Notes: a model not told the origin generated them from the letters alone. A DNA stretch of 64,000 nucleotides from Pseudomonas sp. JAI120 (GCF_014207255.1 NZ_JACHCZ010000001.1:2285378-2349377), one strand, 5' to 3'; counted from the first letter of the stretch, positions 8,377-17,732 are shown. Made by a program: numbers and translations.

Positions 8377-9573
8377 ATGCCCGATACCCAGCGCCCCCTG
8401 GCGGTAACGCTGCAAGTTGTTTCCATCGTGTTGTTCACCTTTATCGGCTACCTGAATATCGGCATTCCCCTGGCCGTATTGCCGGGCTATGTCCACAGCG
8501 AACTGGGCTACGGCGCGGTGATCGCCGGGCTGGTGATCAGCGTGCAGTACCTGGCCACGCTGTTGAGCCGTCCGTATGCCGGCAAAATCATCGATAACCT
8601 GGGCAGCAAGCGTGCGGTGCTGATCGGCCTGGTGGGCTGCGGCGTGAGCGGCGTGTTCATGTTGCTTGCGGCGTGGTTTTCAAGCTTGCCGGCCGTCAGC
8701 CTGGTCAGCCTGCTCATCGGTCGATTGGTACTGGGCAGCGCAGAAAGCCTGGTGGGCTCAGGTGCCATCGGCTGGGGCATTGGCCGGGTGGGCGCGGCCA
8801 ATACCGCCAAGGTCATTTCGTGGAACGGCATCGCCAGTTACGGCGCGCTGGCGGTCGGTGCGCCGCTGGGCGTGCTGCTGGTGAAGAATTTCGGACTGTG
8901 GAGCATGGGTGTCAGCATTATCCTGCTGGCAGTAGTAGGCGTGTTGCTGGCCTGGAACAAAGTGGCCGCCCCCATCGTCGCCGGCGTGCGCCTGCCGTTC
9001 ATGAATGTGCTGGGCCGGGTGTTGCCCCACGGCTGCGCGCTGGCCCTGGGCTCCATCGGCTTTGGCACCATCGCCACCTTTATCACCCTGTATTACACCA
9101 CTCAGCATTGGGATAACGCGGTGTGGGCATTGAGCCTGTTCGGTGCCAGCTTTATCGGTGCGCGCCTGCTGTTCGGCAACTTGATCAACCGCATCGGCGG
9201 CTTTCGCGTGGCGATCGCGTGCCTGTCGGTGGAGATCCTCGGCCTGCTGTTGCTGTGGTTGGCGCCAGACGCCAACCTGGCCCTGGCCGGCGCGGCGTTG
9301 AGTGGCTTCGGCTTTTCCCTGGTGTTTCCGGCGCTGGGGGTGGAGGCGGTCAATCTGGTGCCGACGTCCAGCCGAGGTTCGGCGGTGGGGGCTTACTCGT
9401 TGTTTATCGACTTGTCACTGGGCATTACCGGGCCGCTGGCGGGGGCCGTGGCGGCAGGCTTCGGCTTTGCCTCGATCTTCCTGTTCGCCGCCCTCGCCGC
9501 CCTTGGCGGTTTGCTGCTGAGTGTGTACCTGTACCGGCAAGCACCCCTGGCCCGTGCAGCGCGCGACGCCTAA
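8377..9573 (+). CDS. MFS transporter, YhhS-like
   Basis: 398-residue inner-membrane protein with about twelve hydrophobic segments. The segment [16 protein letters not shown] after helix 2 is the loop 2-3 signature of the major facilitator superfamily. Overall it resembles the YhhS/YfcJ (UPF0226) group of putative efflux carriers. The substrate is unknown. The stop codon overlaps the convergent arfB stop by four bases. Confidence 0.87.
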   Translation: MPDTQRPLAVTLQVVSIVLFTFIGYLNIGIPLAVLPGYVHSELGYGAVIAGLVISVQYLATLLSRPYAGKIIDNLGSKRAVLIGLVGCGVSGVFMLLAAWFSSLPAVSLVSLLIGRLVLGSAESLVGSGAIGWGIGRVGAANTAKVISWNGIASYGALAVGAPLGVLLVKNFGLWSMGVSIILLAVVGVLLAWNKVAAPIVAGVRLPFMNVLGRVLPHGCALALGSIGFGTIATFITLYYTTQHWDNAVWALSLFGASFIGARLLFGNLINRIGGFRVAIACLSVEILGLLLLWLAPDANLALAGAALSGFGFSLVFPALGVEAVNLVPTSSRGSAVGAYSLFIDLSLGITGPLAGAVAAGFGFASIFLFAALAALGGLLLSVYLYRQAPLARAARDA

Positions 9574-9983
9574 AAGTCGACTTTGCCGCGCCCGGCCTTG
9601 ATGCTGCCGCGCTTGGTCTTGGATTCCAGGCGACGTTTTTTCGAGCCCAGGGTGGGTTTGGTCGGGCGGCGTTTCTTCTCGACCTTGGTGGCACTGAGGA
9701 TCAGCTCCACCAGCCGCTCCAGCGCATCAGCACGGTTCTGTTCCTGGGTCCGGTACTGCTGGGCCTTGAGCACCAGCACGCCTTCGCTGGTGATACGACT
9801 GTCACGCAGTGCCAGCAGTCGCTCCTTGTAGAACGCCGGCAGCGACGACGCCGGAATATCAAACCGCAGGTGCACCGCGCTCGACACCTTGTTGACGTTC
9901 TGCCCGCCGGCGCCCTGGGCGCGGATGGCGGTCAACTCGATTTCGGCGTCGGGCAGGTGCACGTTATTGGAAATTACCAGCAT
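9570..9983 (-). CDS. arfB: Alternative ribosome-rescue factor ArfB (YaeJ)
   Basis: 137-residue peptidyl-tRNA hydrolase that frees ribosomes stalled on non-stop mRNA. The catalytic GGQ is at residues 26-28 within [13 protein letters not shown]. The C-terminal 35 residues are a basic tail ([11 protein letters not shown]...[12 protein letters not shown]), which in ArfB enters the empty mRNA channel. Length matches E. coli ArfB (140). The ATG at 9983 is preferred over a TTG one codon upstream. Confidence 0.95.
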   Translation of the reverse strand: MLVISNNVHLPDAEIELTAIRAQGAGGQNVNKVSSAVHLRFDIPASSLPAFYKERLLALRDSRITSEGVLVLKAQQYRTQEQNRADALERLVELILSATKVEKKRRPTKPTLGSKKRRLESKTKRGSIKAGRGKVDF

Positions 9984-10051
9984 CAATCAAAAACCTCAGG
10001 CAACGGATAAGCCCGACCGGGACAACAACATCGACGCCTGGGCCTTGGCAA

Positions 10052-11479
10052 TCACGGTGCCTTTGAACCCGCACTCGCTGCGCTCAACGCGGCGTCAGCA
10101 CTGCGCTTGTTCTTGATCCCGTAACACACCGCCATAAACGCCACCCACACCGGGATCGCGTACACCGACACCTGGATCCCCGGAATCATCAGCATGATCA
10201 CCAGGATAAACACCACGAACGCCAGGCACACATAGTTGCCGTACGGGTACCACAACGCCTTGAACAAAGGCACCTGGCCGGTGCGGTTCATGTGCTGGCG
10301 GAACTTGAAGTGGGAGAAGCTGATCATCGCCCAGTTGATCACCAGCGTGGCCACTACCAGGGACATCAGCAGTTCCAGGGCGTGTTGCGGGATGAAGTAG
10401 TTCATCAACACCGCCACCAGCGTAACCGCCGCCGAAGCGAGGATCGAACGCACTGGCACGCCGCGCTTGTCGATCTTGGCCAGCGCCTTGGGCGCATCAC
10501 CCTGCTCGGCCATACCCAGCAGCATGCGGCTGTTGCAGTAGGTGCCGCTGTTGTACACCGACAACGCCGCCGTCAACACCACGAAGTTGAGGATATGCGC
10601 AGCGGTGTTGCTGCCCAGCATGGAGAACACCTGCACGAACGGGCTGCCACTGTAGGCATCGCCGGAGGCGTTGAGGGTGGCAAGCAAGCTGTCCCATGGC
10701 GTCAGCGACAACAGCACGACCAGGGCGCCGATGTAGAAGATCAGGATGCGGTAGATCACCTGATTGATCGCCTTGGGGATCACGGTGCGTGGCTGGTCGG
10801 CTTCGGCGGCGGTAAAGCCGAGCATTTCCAGGCCGCCAAAGGAGAACATGATGATCGCCATGGCCATCACCAAGCCGCCCACGCCATGGGGAAAGAACCC
10901 GCCGTGTTCCCACAGGTTGCTCACCGAGGCTTGTGGGCCGCCGCTGCCGCTGACCAGCAGGTAACTGCCCAGGGCGATCATGCCGACGATGGCCACTACC
11001 TTGATGATGGCGAACCAGAACTCGGCTTCACCAAAGACTTTGACGTTGGCCAGGTTGATCAGGTTGATCAACACGAAGAACGCCGCCGCCGAGACCCAGG
11101 TCGGGATCTCCGGCCACCAGTAGTGTACGTATTTGCCAACGGCCGTCAGCTCGGACATGCCCACCAGGATGTACAGGATCCAGCAGTTCCAGCCCGACAG
11201 GAAGCCGGCGAAACCGCCCCAGTACTTGTGGGCAAAGTGGCTGAAGGAACCGGCGACCGGCTCTTCGACGATCATTTCGCCGAGCTGGCGCATGATCATG
11301 AAGGCAATGAAGCCGCAGATGGCATAACCCAGGATCATCGACGGGCCGGCGGATTTGAGCACGCCGGCAGAGCCCAGGAACAGGCCGGTGCCGATGGCGC
11401 CACCGAGGGCGATCAACTGGATATGCCGATTTTTCAGGCCGCGTTTCAGCTCGCCTGAAGAGGAATGGGGTTCACTCAT
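10052..11479 (-). CDS. Amino-acid permease, AroP/PheP-like
   Basis: 475-residue inner-membrane symporter of the APC superfamily with twelve predicted helices. The N-terminal segment RHIQLIALGGAIGTGLFLGS is the amino-acid transporter signature. Sequence style (EEPVAGSFSHFAHKYWG, NLANVKVFGE, EFWFAIIKV) fits the aromatic amino-acid permeases AroP and PheP. GabP/ProY-type specificity cannot be excluded. The frame extends six codons upstream to 11497, but the ATG at 11479 fits the family start. It is transcribed away from the peptide/M29 locus across a 638-base gap. Confidence 0.82.
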   Translation of the reverse strand: MSEPHSSSGELKRGLKNRHIQLIALGGAIGTGLFLGSAGVLKSAGPSMILGYAICGFIAFMIMRQLGEMIVEEPVAGSFSHFAHKYWGGFAGFLSGWNCWILYILVGMSELTAVGKYVHYWWPEIPTWVSAAAFFVLINLINLANVKVFGEAEFWFAIIKVVAIVGMIALGSYLLVSGSGGPQASVSNLWEHGGFFPHGVGGLVMAMAIIMFSFGGLEMLGFTAAEADQPRTVIPKAINQVIYRILIFYIGALVVLLSLTPWDSLLATLNASGDAYSGSPFVQVFSMLGSNTAAHILNFVVLTAALSVYNSGTYCNSRMLLGMAEQGDAPKALAKIDKRGVPVRSILASAAVTLVAVLMNYFIPQHALELLMSLVVATLVINWAMISFSHFKFRQHMNRTGQVPLFKALWYPYGNYVCLAFVVFILVIMLMIPGIQVSVYAIPVWVAFMAVCYGIKNKRSADAALSAASAGSKAP

Positions 11480-12117
11480 GAAAAGGGTCTCACGCAAGGT
11501 TTGATGATGTTGAATGCAGGTTGCTGCCTTGAATTACCGACTCAAGCAGCGCCGCTCAAACCCCAGCGCAGGCACCAGGAGTACAGCGTCTTTCTAACGG
11601 TCATGCGTCACCTGTTTGTTTTTATCTGTGACGAAATCGAACCCGCCGGGCTCGTGGCCAGGCGGAGTGATCAGGGTGGGTAAACCCTGAGGTCTTGGCC
11701 TTTTGCGTGGTTACGCAAGGGGGTCACAGTAAAACGCGGCGCATTGTACACCGCTCGACAGCTTGAAGCCGTACCCGCGGAGCGCGTGCGACGATCTGTC
11801 AGGTATTCCTTACAGCGGTAAATAGGCCAATCAGGCCGCGAGCTAGACGTAAATTAATCGTTACAGCATGGAAAATCGGCGTTACAGCTGTAAGTTTTCG
11901 AAAAAATGGCGGTAGGAAAATTCATCAACATTAGCGACGCCAGCTCGCTGTATTTCCTGAAGAAAAAAAGCTGGCGAAAAAACAGAAGAAAAAATCCAAA
12001 TGAGACCGTGTCAATAAAATTTTTGCATTCCCAAACACTCTCACCTAGGTTCTTTCACTTGCCCAGCGAAGCCCGCTGGCAAGCCGTTCTCAAACAACGT
12101 CCTCTAGGAGATACACC
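11480..12117. other. 638-base intergenic region with repeated TTACAGC motifs
   Basis: This divergent region separates the permease from the small peptide gene. TTACAGC occurs at 11810, 11861 and 11882, twice as near-perfect or perfect 12-base palindromes (TTACAGCGGTAA at 11810-11821, TTACAGCTGTAA at 11882-11893). Spacings of 51 and 21 bases are near whole helical turns. From about 11880 to 12050 the sequence is markedly AT-rich. An 8-bp inverted repeat (CGCCAGCT / AGCTGGCG) lies at 11938-11976. These look like regulator sites and promoter DNA; the regulator is not known. Confidence 0.45.
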
Positions 12118-12255
12118 ATGCAAGTACTGGAAAACGACCTGGAAACCGAACTGCAACTCGACGATTGGTTTGAAGCGCCGACCCACGAGGCCGCCGTTGA
12201 AATGATGCAAGCCGATGCCGTTGTGCCCTTTGGCACGGCGATGTGGCCTTTCTGA
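12118..12255 (+). CDS. Acidic 45-aa peptide, candidate precursor of a modified peptide
   Basis: The ATG at 12118 has an excellent ribosome site (AGGAG at 12106-12110, 7-base spacing). The peptide has ten acidic residues, all within positions 5-33, and no Lys or Arg. Its last 12 residues are uncharged and end PFGTAMWPF. An acidic, helical-looking leader followed by a short hydrophobic, aromatic C-terminus is the layout of ribosomally made precursor peptides. A perfect hairpin (12272-12297) and then an M29-like enzyme gene follow, the usual precursor-then-enzyme order with a transcript-tuning structure between. Function as a precursor is inferred. It could instead be a small regulatory peptide. 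Confidence 0.6.
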   Translation: MQVLENDLETELQLDDWFEAPTHEAAVEMMQADAVVPFGTAMWPF

Positions 12256-12271
12256 CACCCGGCACGTATTC

Positions 12272-12297
12272 GGCAGGTGCTGTGCACGGCACCTGCC
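12272..12297 (+). other. Hairpin between the peptide gene and the M29-like gene
   Basis: GGCAGGTGC (12272-12280) pairs perfectly with GCACCTGCC (12289-12297). There is no T run. It could stabilise the upstream peptide message or partly attenuate the downstream gene. Confidence 0.6.
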
Positions 12298-12328
12298 TCC
12301 TTACCCAAGGCACACAAGGACACACGTC

Positions 12329-13288
12329 ATGGACAAGGCCCGCGCCGTTGAACACTTTCTCTACTACCTTGCACACCATCCGGCCCTCAGCGGCCTGAGC
12401 TGCCCCACCGTGCTGCTGGGCCACACCGAGCGCTACGACGCCATCGCCCAGGCGATCACCCAGAGCAGCGCCGCCCGTTTCAACTTCCAGGTGCAGCGCC
12501 TGGACCTGGCCGACAGCGACCGCCTGGCGCAGGCCATCGAAGCCTGCGACCTGTACCTGTTCCTCTACGACTCCTCCACCCTGCCCAACCCGCGCGCCGA
12601 GGGTCCGGACTTTATCCGTGCCCTGCAAGGCGTGATGGCCGAACACTGGAAGAAATCCCTGCTGTTCAAGGATTACGGCGACTATTTCTACGACACCTTC
12701 AGCGTCGAGCCGCAGCGCATCGCCGACCTCAACGCCACGCTGATCCGGCGCATGTCCCAAGCCGCTGTACTGAGCTTTACCGACAAACACGGCTCACGCC
12801 TGCAGGCGCCCATGAGCAGCATCAAGAAGTGGACCAATATCAACGGCATCGGCAACCACGACCTGGCCCCCGGCGAAATCGCTACCCACAGCGAGGCCAT
12901 CAATGGCCAGGTGCGGTTTGTCGGCACCTTTCTCAGCACCATCCCCTTCGCACGCAAGTACGGCGTGCTGCAGTCACCGCTGGAACTGTGGATCGAGAAC
13001 TCAACCATCTGCAGCGTGGCCAGTGACGTGCCGGGACTGGCCGACGACTTCAACAAATACCTGAATGCCAACCCGTCCAACCGCCGGGTGGAGGAGCTGG
13101 GGATTGGCACCAATGAAGGGGTGAAGGACCTGTATGCGCGCAATGCCGGGTTTGAGGAGCGCCATTGCGGCTTGCACCTGGGCTTGGGTGGCGGGCAGAA
13201 AGGCAGTCATCACCTGGACCTGATCTTTGCCAGCGGGGTGTTGGCGTTGGATGACAAACCCGTCTTTGACGGCACCTTTGCGTTCTGA
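12329..13288 (+). CDS. Aminopeptidase T (peptidase M29)-like protein, possible peptide-maturation enzyme
   Basis: 319 residues from the ATG at 12329 (AAGGA at 12316-12320, 8-base spacing). The frame is open further upstream but no better start exists. The C-terminal half follows the M29 metallopeptidase pattern: APGEI (Glu183), EELGIGTN (Glu256), GLHLGLGGG (His283) and HHLD (His295, Asp297). These sit where the metal-binding Glu, Glu, His, His and Asp of AmpS/AmpT lie. It is about 90 residues shorter than typical M29 enzymes (about 410). It follows the acidic peptide gene by 73 bases in the same direction, so it may trim or modify that peptide. The substrate is not known. Confidence 0.68.
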   Translation: MDKARAVEHFLYYLAHHPALSGLSCPTVLLGHTERYDAIAQAITQSSAARFNFQVQRLDLADSDRLAQAIEACDLYLFLYDSSTLPNPRAEGPDFIRALQGVMAEHWKKSLLFKDYGDYFYDTFSVEPQRIADLNATLIRRMSQAAVLSFTDKHGSRLQAPMSSIKKWTNINGIGNHDLAPGEIATHSEAINGQVRFVGTFLSTIPFARKYGVLQSPLELWIENSTICSVASDVPGLADDFNKYLNANPSNRRVEELGIGTNEGVKDLYARNAGFEERHCGLHLGLGGGQKGSHHLDLIFASGVLALDDKPVFDGTFAF

Positions 13289-13323
13289 ACATCGACCTTG
13301 AAAGCAATGGGGTCCGAATGTGC

Positions 13324-13378
13324 GGTTTGCTCGCGATAACGGTGCTTCTTAAGCCGAGAACACCTCTATCGCGAGCCA
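13324..13378. repeat. Second-type REP doublet (GCTCGCGATA inverted pair)
   Basis: GCTCGCGATA at 13329-13338 and its reverse complement at 13367-13376 flank about 28 bases. This is a different REP class from the GTGGGAGGGGG type found elsewhere in the window. It separates two convergent genes. Confidence 0.65.
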
Positions 13379-13409
13379 GCACTTTCGATGCCGAGCAGGT
13401 TGAAGAATG

Positions 13410-14327
13410 TTACGTGAGCACATCACAAACGGGTGGCACCGGCGCGCAGGTGGTTATCGAGGTAAATAGACCGTAGGTGTAGTCCAGCGCTTCAGAGCTG
13501 ATCACCTGGTCAACGGTCCAAGTCCCCGGCCAAGGCGCGGAATCGCCCGGCGTGTGGAAAACCAGCGTGGCCTCACGATCCAACCCTGGTACGCCGCTTA
13601 CCGGATAGTACGCCGCAGAGCTCGGATGCTGGCGCTTCCAGCGTTCCCACAACAGATCAAGGTAACAGTGGTGCAGGAAAAACACCGGATCGTTGGGCGA
13701 GGTGGGCAGCGACATGTTACCGCCCACCCAACGGTGCACAGGATCATGCAGCATGCCTTCGCAATAATTGACCCAACTGTCCGGCCCTGGCCCATAAGGT
13801 GTCTTGGACAGCGCGCTTAGCACTTGCTCGGAGTCCGGCAAGTGCGCGCCGGGCTCTGTGCCCAGTTCCCGGCGCAAGCCCGAATCGCCCAATTCCAGGT
13901 CCCATAGACGAACTTCAAAGCGGCCACCCTGTAAGGCAAATGGACCCGACGTAATACGCTGGTCTTGAGCACTGTCGCCATTGCCGCCCAAAAAGCCAGG
14001 AGTGAACGGATTACTTGGGCCCTCCAACGACCAATCCCAAAACGGCAGGGTGAGGGAGGAATCGCTGACGGCGCGTTGCAAATCCTGCTCGAACTGGCGC
14101 AGGAATACACGGTGCCAGGGGAAAAACAACGGCGAGCGGTGCGGCATCGGCATGAAAGCACCCGGACCACCCATGGCGCTGCGGTGAACCTGTACGTAAT
14201 CGTCATAGCGTTTTTGGCGTCCGGGACGCAGGACACTCTCGACGTCGTTTTTCAGCAATAGGATGGCCTGGATAAGAACGTCTTTCTGGCCGCGGGTCAT
14301 GTAGCGATGATTGATGCGAATATCCAC
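13410..14327 (-). CDS. Tyrosinase (type-3 copper monooxygenase)
   Basis: 305 residues from a GTG at 14327 with GAGG eight bases upstream; the frame opens at 14366, but the GTG aligns with the Streptomyces MelC2 start. The enzyme class hydroxylates monophenols and oxidises diphenols to quinones. All six copper ligands are visible. CuA has His48 (VQVHRS), His63 (MPHRS) and His72 (FPWHRVF). CuB has His194 and His198 (LHDPVHRW) and a His in the FFLHH pair (219/220). No signal peptide and no MelC1-like chaperone gene are seen nearby. It faces the M29-like gene across a REP doublet. Confidence 0.92.
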   Translation of the reverse strand: MDIRINHRYMTRGQKDVLIQAILLLKNDVESVLRPGRQKRYDDYVQVHRSAMGGPGAFMPMPHRSPLFFPWHRVFLRQFEQDLQRAVSDSSLTLPFWDWSLEGPSNPFTPGFLGGNGDSAQDQRITSGPFALQGGRFEVRLWDLELGDSGLRRELGTEPGAHLPDSEQVLSALSKTPYGPGPDSWVNYCEGMLHDPVHRWVGGNMSLPTSPNDPVFFLHHCYLDLLWERWKRQHPSSAAYYPVSGVPGLDREATLVFHTPGDSAPWPGTWTVDQVISSEALDYTYGLFTSITTCAPVPPVCDVLT

Positions 14328-14473
14328 GGAAATAGCCTCGTAGCAAAAAGTGAGTACGAGGCCCAATCTAGTGCCCTCTCCACCAAAGCCGGTGGTAACT
14401 GTTTAGCCCGGGGCGCACAACAATCCCTCGGCGAATGAAGATCCACCTGGGCACTCAGACGTAAATCCAGCTC

Positions 14474-14509
14474 AAAAAAAACGCCAACTTCGACAGTTGG
14501 CGTTTTTTT
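14474..14509. terminator. Bidirectional intrinsic terminator between rluB and tyrosinase genes
   Basis: Stem ACGCCAACT / AGTTGGCGT with loop TCGAC, flanked by eight A on one side and seven T on the other. It ends rluB transcription on the minus strand. Confidence 0.9.
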
Positions 14510-14526
14510 ATGCAGTGTCTAAAACA

Positions 14527-15774
14527 TCACTGTGGCTTCTTACGACCAAAACCAGGACGCTGACCCGAACCGGCCGGTGCGCCACGGCGCTTGCCCGATG
14601 GCTCGTCCGCGACCAACTTCAAGCCTGGACGCTTTTTCGGCGCGGGCTTGGCTGGGCGCTTGGTGTTGGCGCTGTCGGCTGGGTGATCGGATGCCGGAGC
14701 ACCGCGACCGGCGTCACCACGGTTGCTGCGACCACCGCTTGGCGCTTCGCCACGACCGGCCGGGCGCGGGGTGCGGGGAGCACGCTCGCCTTCCTGACGC
14801 GATGGCGCGGTTGGACGACGCTCGCCTTCGATGTGCGGCTGACGCGAGATACGCCCGCCGGTAGCCGGTGCATCCAGCGCCGGGCGCAGGGTGCGGGCAA
14901 CGCGTTCGGTGCGGGCCACAGGGCGCGACGATTTACGCTGCATACGATCGAGCTTGTCTTTGCTCTTGGCGTTCATCTGCGGCATGGCGACCGGCGTCAG
15001 GCCGACTTCGGCGCTGAGGATGTCGACTTCGTACTGACTCATTTCGCGCCAGCGGCCCATTGGCAGGTCGGAGTTGAGGAACACCGGGCCAAAACGCACG
15101 CGCTTCAGGCGGCTGACCACCAGGCCCTGGGATTCCCACAGGCGACGCACTTCACGGTTACGGCCTTCCATCACCACGCAGTGGTACCAGTGGTTGAAAC
15201 CTTCACCGCCCGGCGCCTGCTTGATATCGGTGAACTTGGCCGGGCCGTCTTCCAGCACTACGCCGGCCTTGAGGCGTTCGATCATCTCGTCATCGACTTC
15301 ACCACGTACACGCACGGCGTATTCGCGGTCCATCTCGTAGGACGGGTGCATCAAGCGGTTGGCCAGTTCACCGTCGGTGGTGAACATCAACAAGCCAGTG
15401 GTGTTGATGTCGAGACGACCGATGTTGATCCAGCGGCCTTCTTTGGGCTTGGGCATCTTGTCGAACACGGTCGGACGGCCTTCCGGGTCGTCACGGGTGC
15501 AGATCTCGCCATCGGGCTTGTTGTACATGATCACGCGGCGCACCGATTCGGCGGCCTCTTCACGCTTGATGACCTTGCCATCAATGGTGATTGCATCGTG
15601 CAGGTCGACGCGCTGGCCAAGGGTGGCCTCGACGCCGTTGACCTTGATGCGCTTCTGGGTGATCCAGGCTTCGACGTCGCGGCGCGAGCCCACGCCGATA
15701 CGCGCCAGCACCTTTTGCAGCTTTTCGCCTGCAGGGCCGATTTCCTGGCTGTCGTTCTGGTCTTTATCGTTCAT
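14527..15774 (-). CDS. rluB: 23S rRNA pseudouridine(2605) synthase RluB
   Basis: 415-residue enzyme that makes pseudouridine 2605 in 23S rRNA. The ATG at 15774 has GGAGG with 8-base spacing; an upstream GTG is part of that ribosome site. An S4 RNA-binding domain (about 18-75) precedes the catalytic domain. The signature GRLDINTTGLLMFT contains the catalytic Asp. The last 130 residues are an Arg/Pro/Gly/Ala-rich disordered extension, common in Pseudomonas RluB, that lengthens it beyond E. coli RluB (291). Confidence 0.94.
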   Translation of the reverse strand: MNDKDQNDSQEIGPAGEKLQKVLARIGVGSRRDVEAWITQKRIKVNGVEATLGQRVDLHDAITIDGKVIKREEAAESVRRVIMYNKPDGEICTRDDPEGRPTVFDKMPKPKEGRWINIGRLDINTTGLLMFTTDGELANRLMHPSYEMDREYAVRVRGEVDDEMIERLKAGVVLEDGPAKFTDIKQAPGGEGFNHWYHCVVMEGRNREVRRLWESQGLVVSRLKRVRFGPVFLNSDLPMGRWREMSQYEVDILSAEVGLTPVAMPQMNAKSKDKLDRMQRKSSRPVARTERVARTLRPALDAPATGGRISRQPHIEGERRPTAPSRQEGERAPRTPRPAGRGEAPSGGRSNRGDAGRGAPASDHPADSANTKRPAKPAPKKRPGLKLVADEPSGKRRGAPAGSGQRPGFGRKKPQ

Positions 15775-15980
15775 CTTAAGCACCTCCCGGTGGGTCGATT
15801 CAGGCGTGGCCTGAAGAGTGTTGAAAGCGGGGCTTTGGCCGAATAGGTCGGCAAAGGGTCGCGAATCATACGCGCATGGCGCGCGTTGCGCATCAGAGAC
15901 TAGTCGATAAGCGCCAGGTCAGTGGTTTTTCCGCCGACCGGTGATGCCCAGGGCAACACATGACCCCATGTGGGATAGCG

Positions 15981-16901
15981 TCAGTCTTCGAACTGGCGGC
16001 GTTCGGCCTCGATGGCCTCGGCCAGTGCCCTGGCTTCGTCTTCCTCGTCACTCAGGGGCGGTTGTTCGAGGGCGGCGACGGCGGCCAGGAGTTTTTCGCG
16101 GGCTTCGGCCACGCCGAGGACATCGTCTTCGGCTTCGACGTCAGGCTCAGATTCAACACTCACCTGGGCTTCCGGCTCGGCCGCACCATCACGCAGCAAG
16201 TCGTCAAAGTCGGTCTTGATGCCCTGCTCCATGTCGTCCAGTTCCAGCAACAACGTATGGAAACTGGTTTCGTCCTTTGGCTCTTCCAACTCGGCCGTGG
16301 CGTCGGCCAGTTCCTGCAAGCTCGCCGGGACCGGGGCGTCGTCGAAGTCGAGGACCGGCTCGGCCTCCATCTCGCGCAATTCGGCCAGGGGCGGCAGATC
16401 GTCGAGGTTCTTCAGGTTGAAATGGTCAAGGAACACCTTGGTGGTGGCGAACATCGCCGGTTTGCCGGGCACGTCGCGGTAGCCGACGATGCGGATCCAC
16501 TCGCGCTCCAGCAGCGTCTTGACGATATGGCTGTTGACCGCCACGCCCCGCACGTCCTCGATTTCGCCACGGGTGATGGGCTGGCGATAGGCGATCAGCG
16601 CCATGGTCTCCAGCATCGCCCGTGAATAGCGCTGCGGGCGCTCTTCCCAGAGGCGGCCGACCCACGGGGAAAACTTCTCACGGATCTGCAGGCGATAACC
16701 CGACGCCACCTCGCGCAGTTCAAAGGCGCGGCCGTCGCAGGACTTGCGCAGGATTTCCAGCGCCTTCTTGAACACCGGCGGTTCAGGGCGCTCGGCTTCC
16801 TCAAACAGTTCGAACAGGCGCTCCAGGGATTGCGGTTTACCCGAGGCCAGGAGAAAGGCCTCCAGCAACGGGGCCAGTTCGCGGGGTTCAGTCAGATTCA
16901 T
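15981..16901 (-). CDS. scpB: Segregation and condensation protein B
   Basis: 306-residue subunit of the SMC-ScpAB or MksB-type condensin. The first 190 residues form two winged-helix domains (LLLASGKPQSLERLFELF region and MLETMALIAYRQPITRGEIE, a conserved segment). The C-terminal 110 residues are a very acidic tail. Its start is 12 bases after the scpA stop, so the two are co-transcribed. Confidence 0.93.
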   Translation of the reverse strand: MNLTEPRELAPLLEAFLLASGKPQSLERLFELFEEAERPEPPVFKKALEILRKSCDGRAFELREVASGYRLQIREKFSPWVGRLWEERPQRYSRAMLETMALIAYRQPITRGEIEDVRGVAVNSHIVKTLLEREWIRIVGYRDVPGKPAMFATTKVFLDHFNLKNLDDLPPLAELREMEAEPVLDFDDAPVPASLQELADATAELEEPKDETSFHTLLLELDDMEQGIKTDFDDLLRDGAAEPEAQVSVESEPDVEAEDDVLGVAEAREKLLAAVAALEQPPLSDEEDEARALAEAIEAERRQFED

Positions 16902-16913
16902 CGATTCAGCTCT

Positions 16914-17732
16914 TTATTCGGCTCGCGCCCGCACGTGGATAGCCGCAAAAGGCTCATTCTGGACCAGCTCGACCAAGGATTCCTTGACCAGTTCGAGGAC
17001 CGCCATAAAGGTCACCACCACCCCCAGGCGCCCTTCTTCTGCCGTGAACAGCTCGACGAACGGCACAAACCCGCCGCCTTTGAGGCGTTCGAGCACATCG
17101 CTCATGCGCTCGCGGGTGGACAGGGCCTCGCGGCTGACCTGGTGGTGTTCGAACATGTCGCCCCGACGCAACACCTCGGCCATGGACATCAGCAACTCTT
17201 CCAGGCTCACGTCCGGCAGCAGCTTGCGCGCGCGGGCTTCCGGGGCGTCAAGCTTGGGTACCACCACGTCGCGGCCCACGCGGCTCAGGCCGTCGATGCC
17301 TTCGGCGGCGGCCTTGAAGCGTTCGTACTCTTGCAGGCGGCGGATCAGTTCGGCGCGTGGGTCGTCCTCTTCGGCCTCGACCGTCTCCGCGCGCGGCAAC
17401 AGCATGCGCGACTTGATCTCGGCGAGCATGGCGGCCATCACCAGGTACTCGGCAGCCAGTTCCAGGCGTACCGACTGCATCAACTCGACATAGCCCATGT
17501 ACTGGCGGGTGATTTCCGCCACCGGGATGTCGAGGATGTTGATGTTCTGTTTGCGGATCAGGTACAGCAGCAAGTCCAACGGGCCCTCGAAAGCCTCAAG
17601 GAAGACTTCCAGGGCGTCCGGCGGAATGTACAGGTCCAGCGGCATTTCCAGCACCGCCTGGCCATAGACCATGGCAAACGGCAGTTCCTGCTGGGCGCCC
17701 GCCTGGCTGTCGACGGTTTCCACGGCTGACAT
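16914..17732 (-). CDS. scpA: Segregation and condensation protein A
   Basis: 272-residue kleisin that bridges SMC heads and binds ScpB. The conserved N-terminal segment FEGPLDLLLYLIRKQNINI, then IPVAEITRQYM and LAAEYLVMAAMLAEIKSRMLLP, are ScpA hallmarks. The extra N-terminal 30 residues are usual in Pseudomonas. It abuts the YciO-type gene (stop at 17733-17735). Confidence 0.95.
   Translation of the reverse strand: MSAVETVDSQAGAQQELPFAMVYGQAVLEMPLDLYIPPDALEVFLEAFEGPLDLLLYLIRKQNINILDIPVAEITRQYMGYVELMQSVRLELAAEYLVMAAMLAEIKSRMLLPRAETVEAEEDDPRAELIRRLQEYERFKAAAEGIDGLSRVGRDVVVPKLDAPEARARKLLPDVSLEELLMSMAEVLRRGDMFEHHQVSREALSTRERMSDVLERLKGGGFVPFVELFTAEEGRLGVVVTFMAVLELVKESLVELVQNEPFAAIHVRARAE

Noticed and set aside
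11906..12205. 99-codon plus-strand frame overlapping the 45-codon peptide gene
   Set aside because: It lacks a ribosome site, lies largely in AT-rich promoter DNA and overlaps a frame with a much better start.
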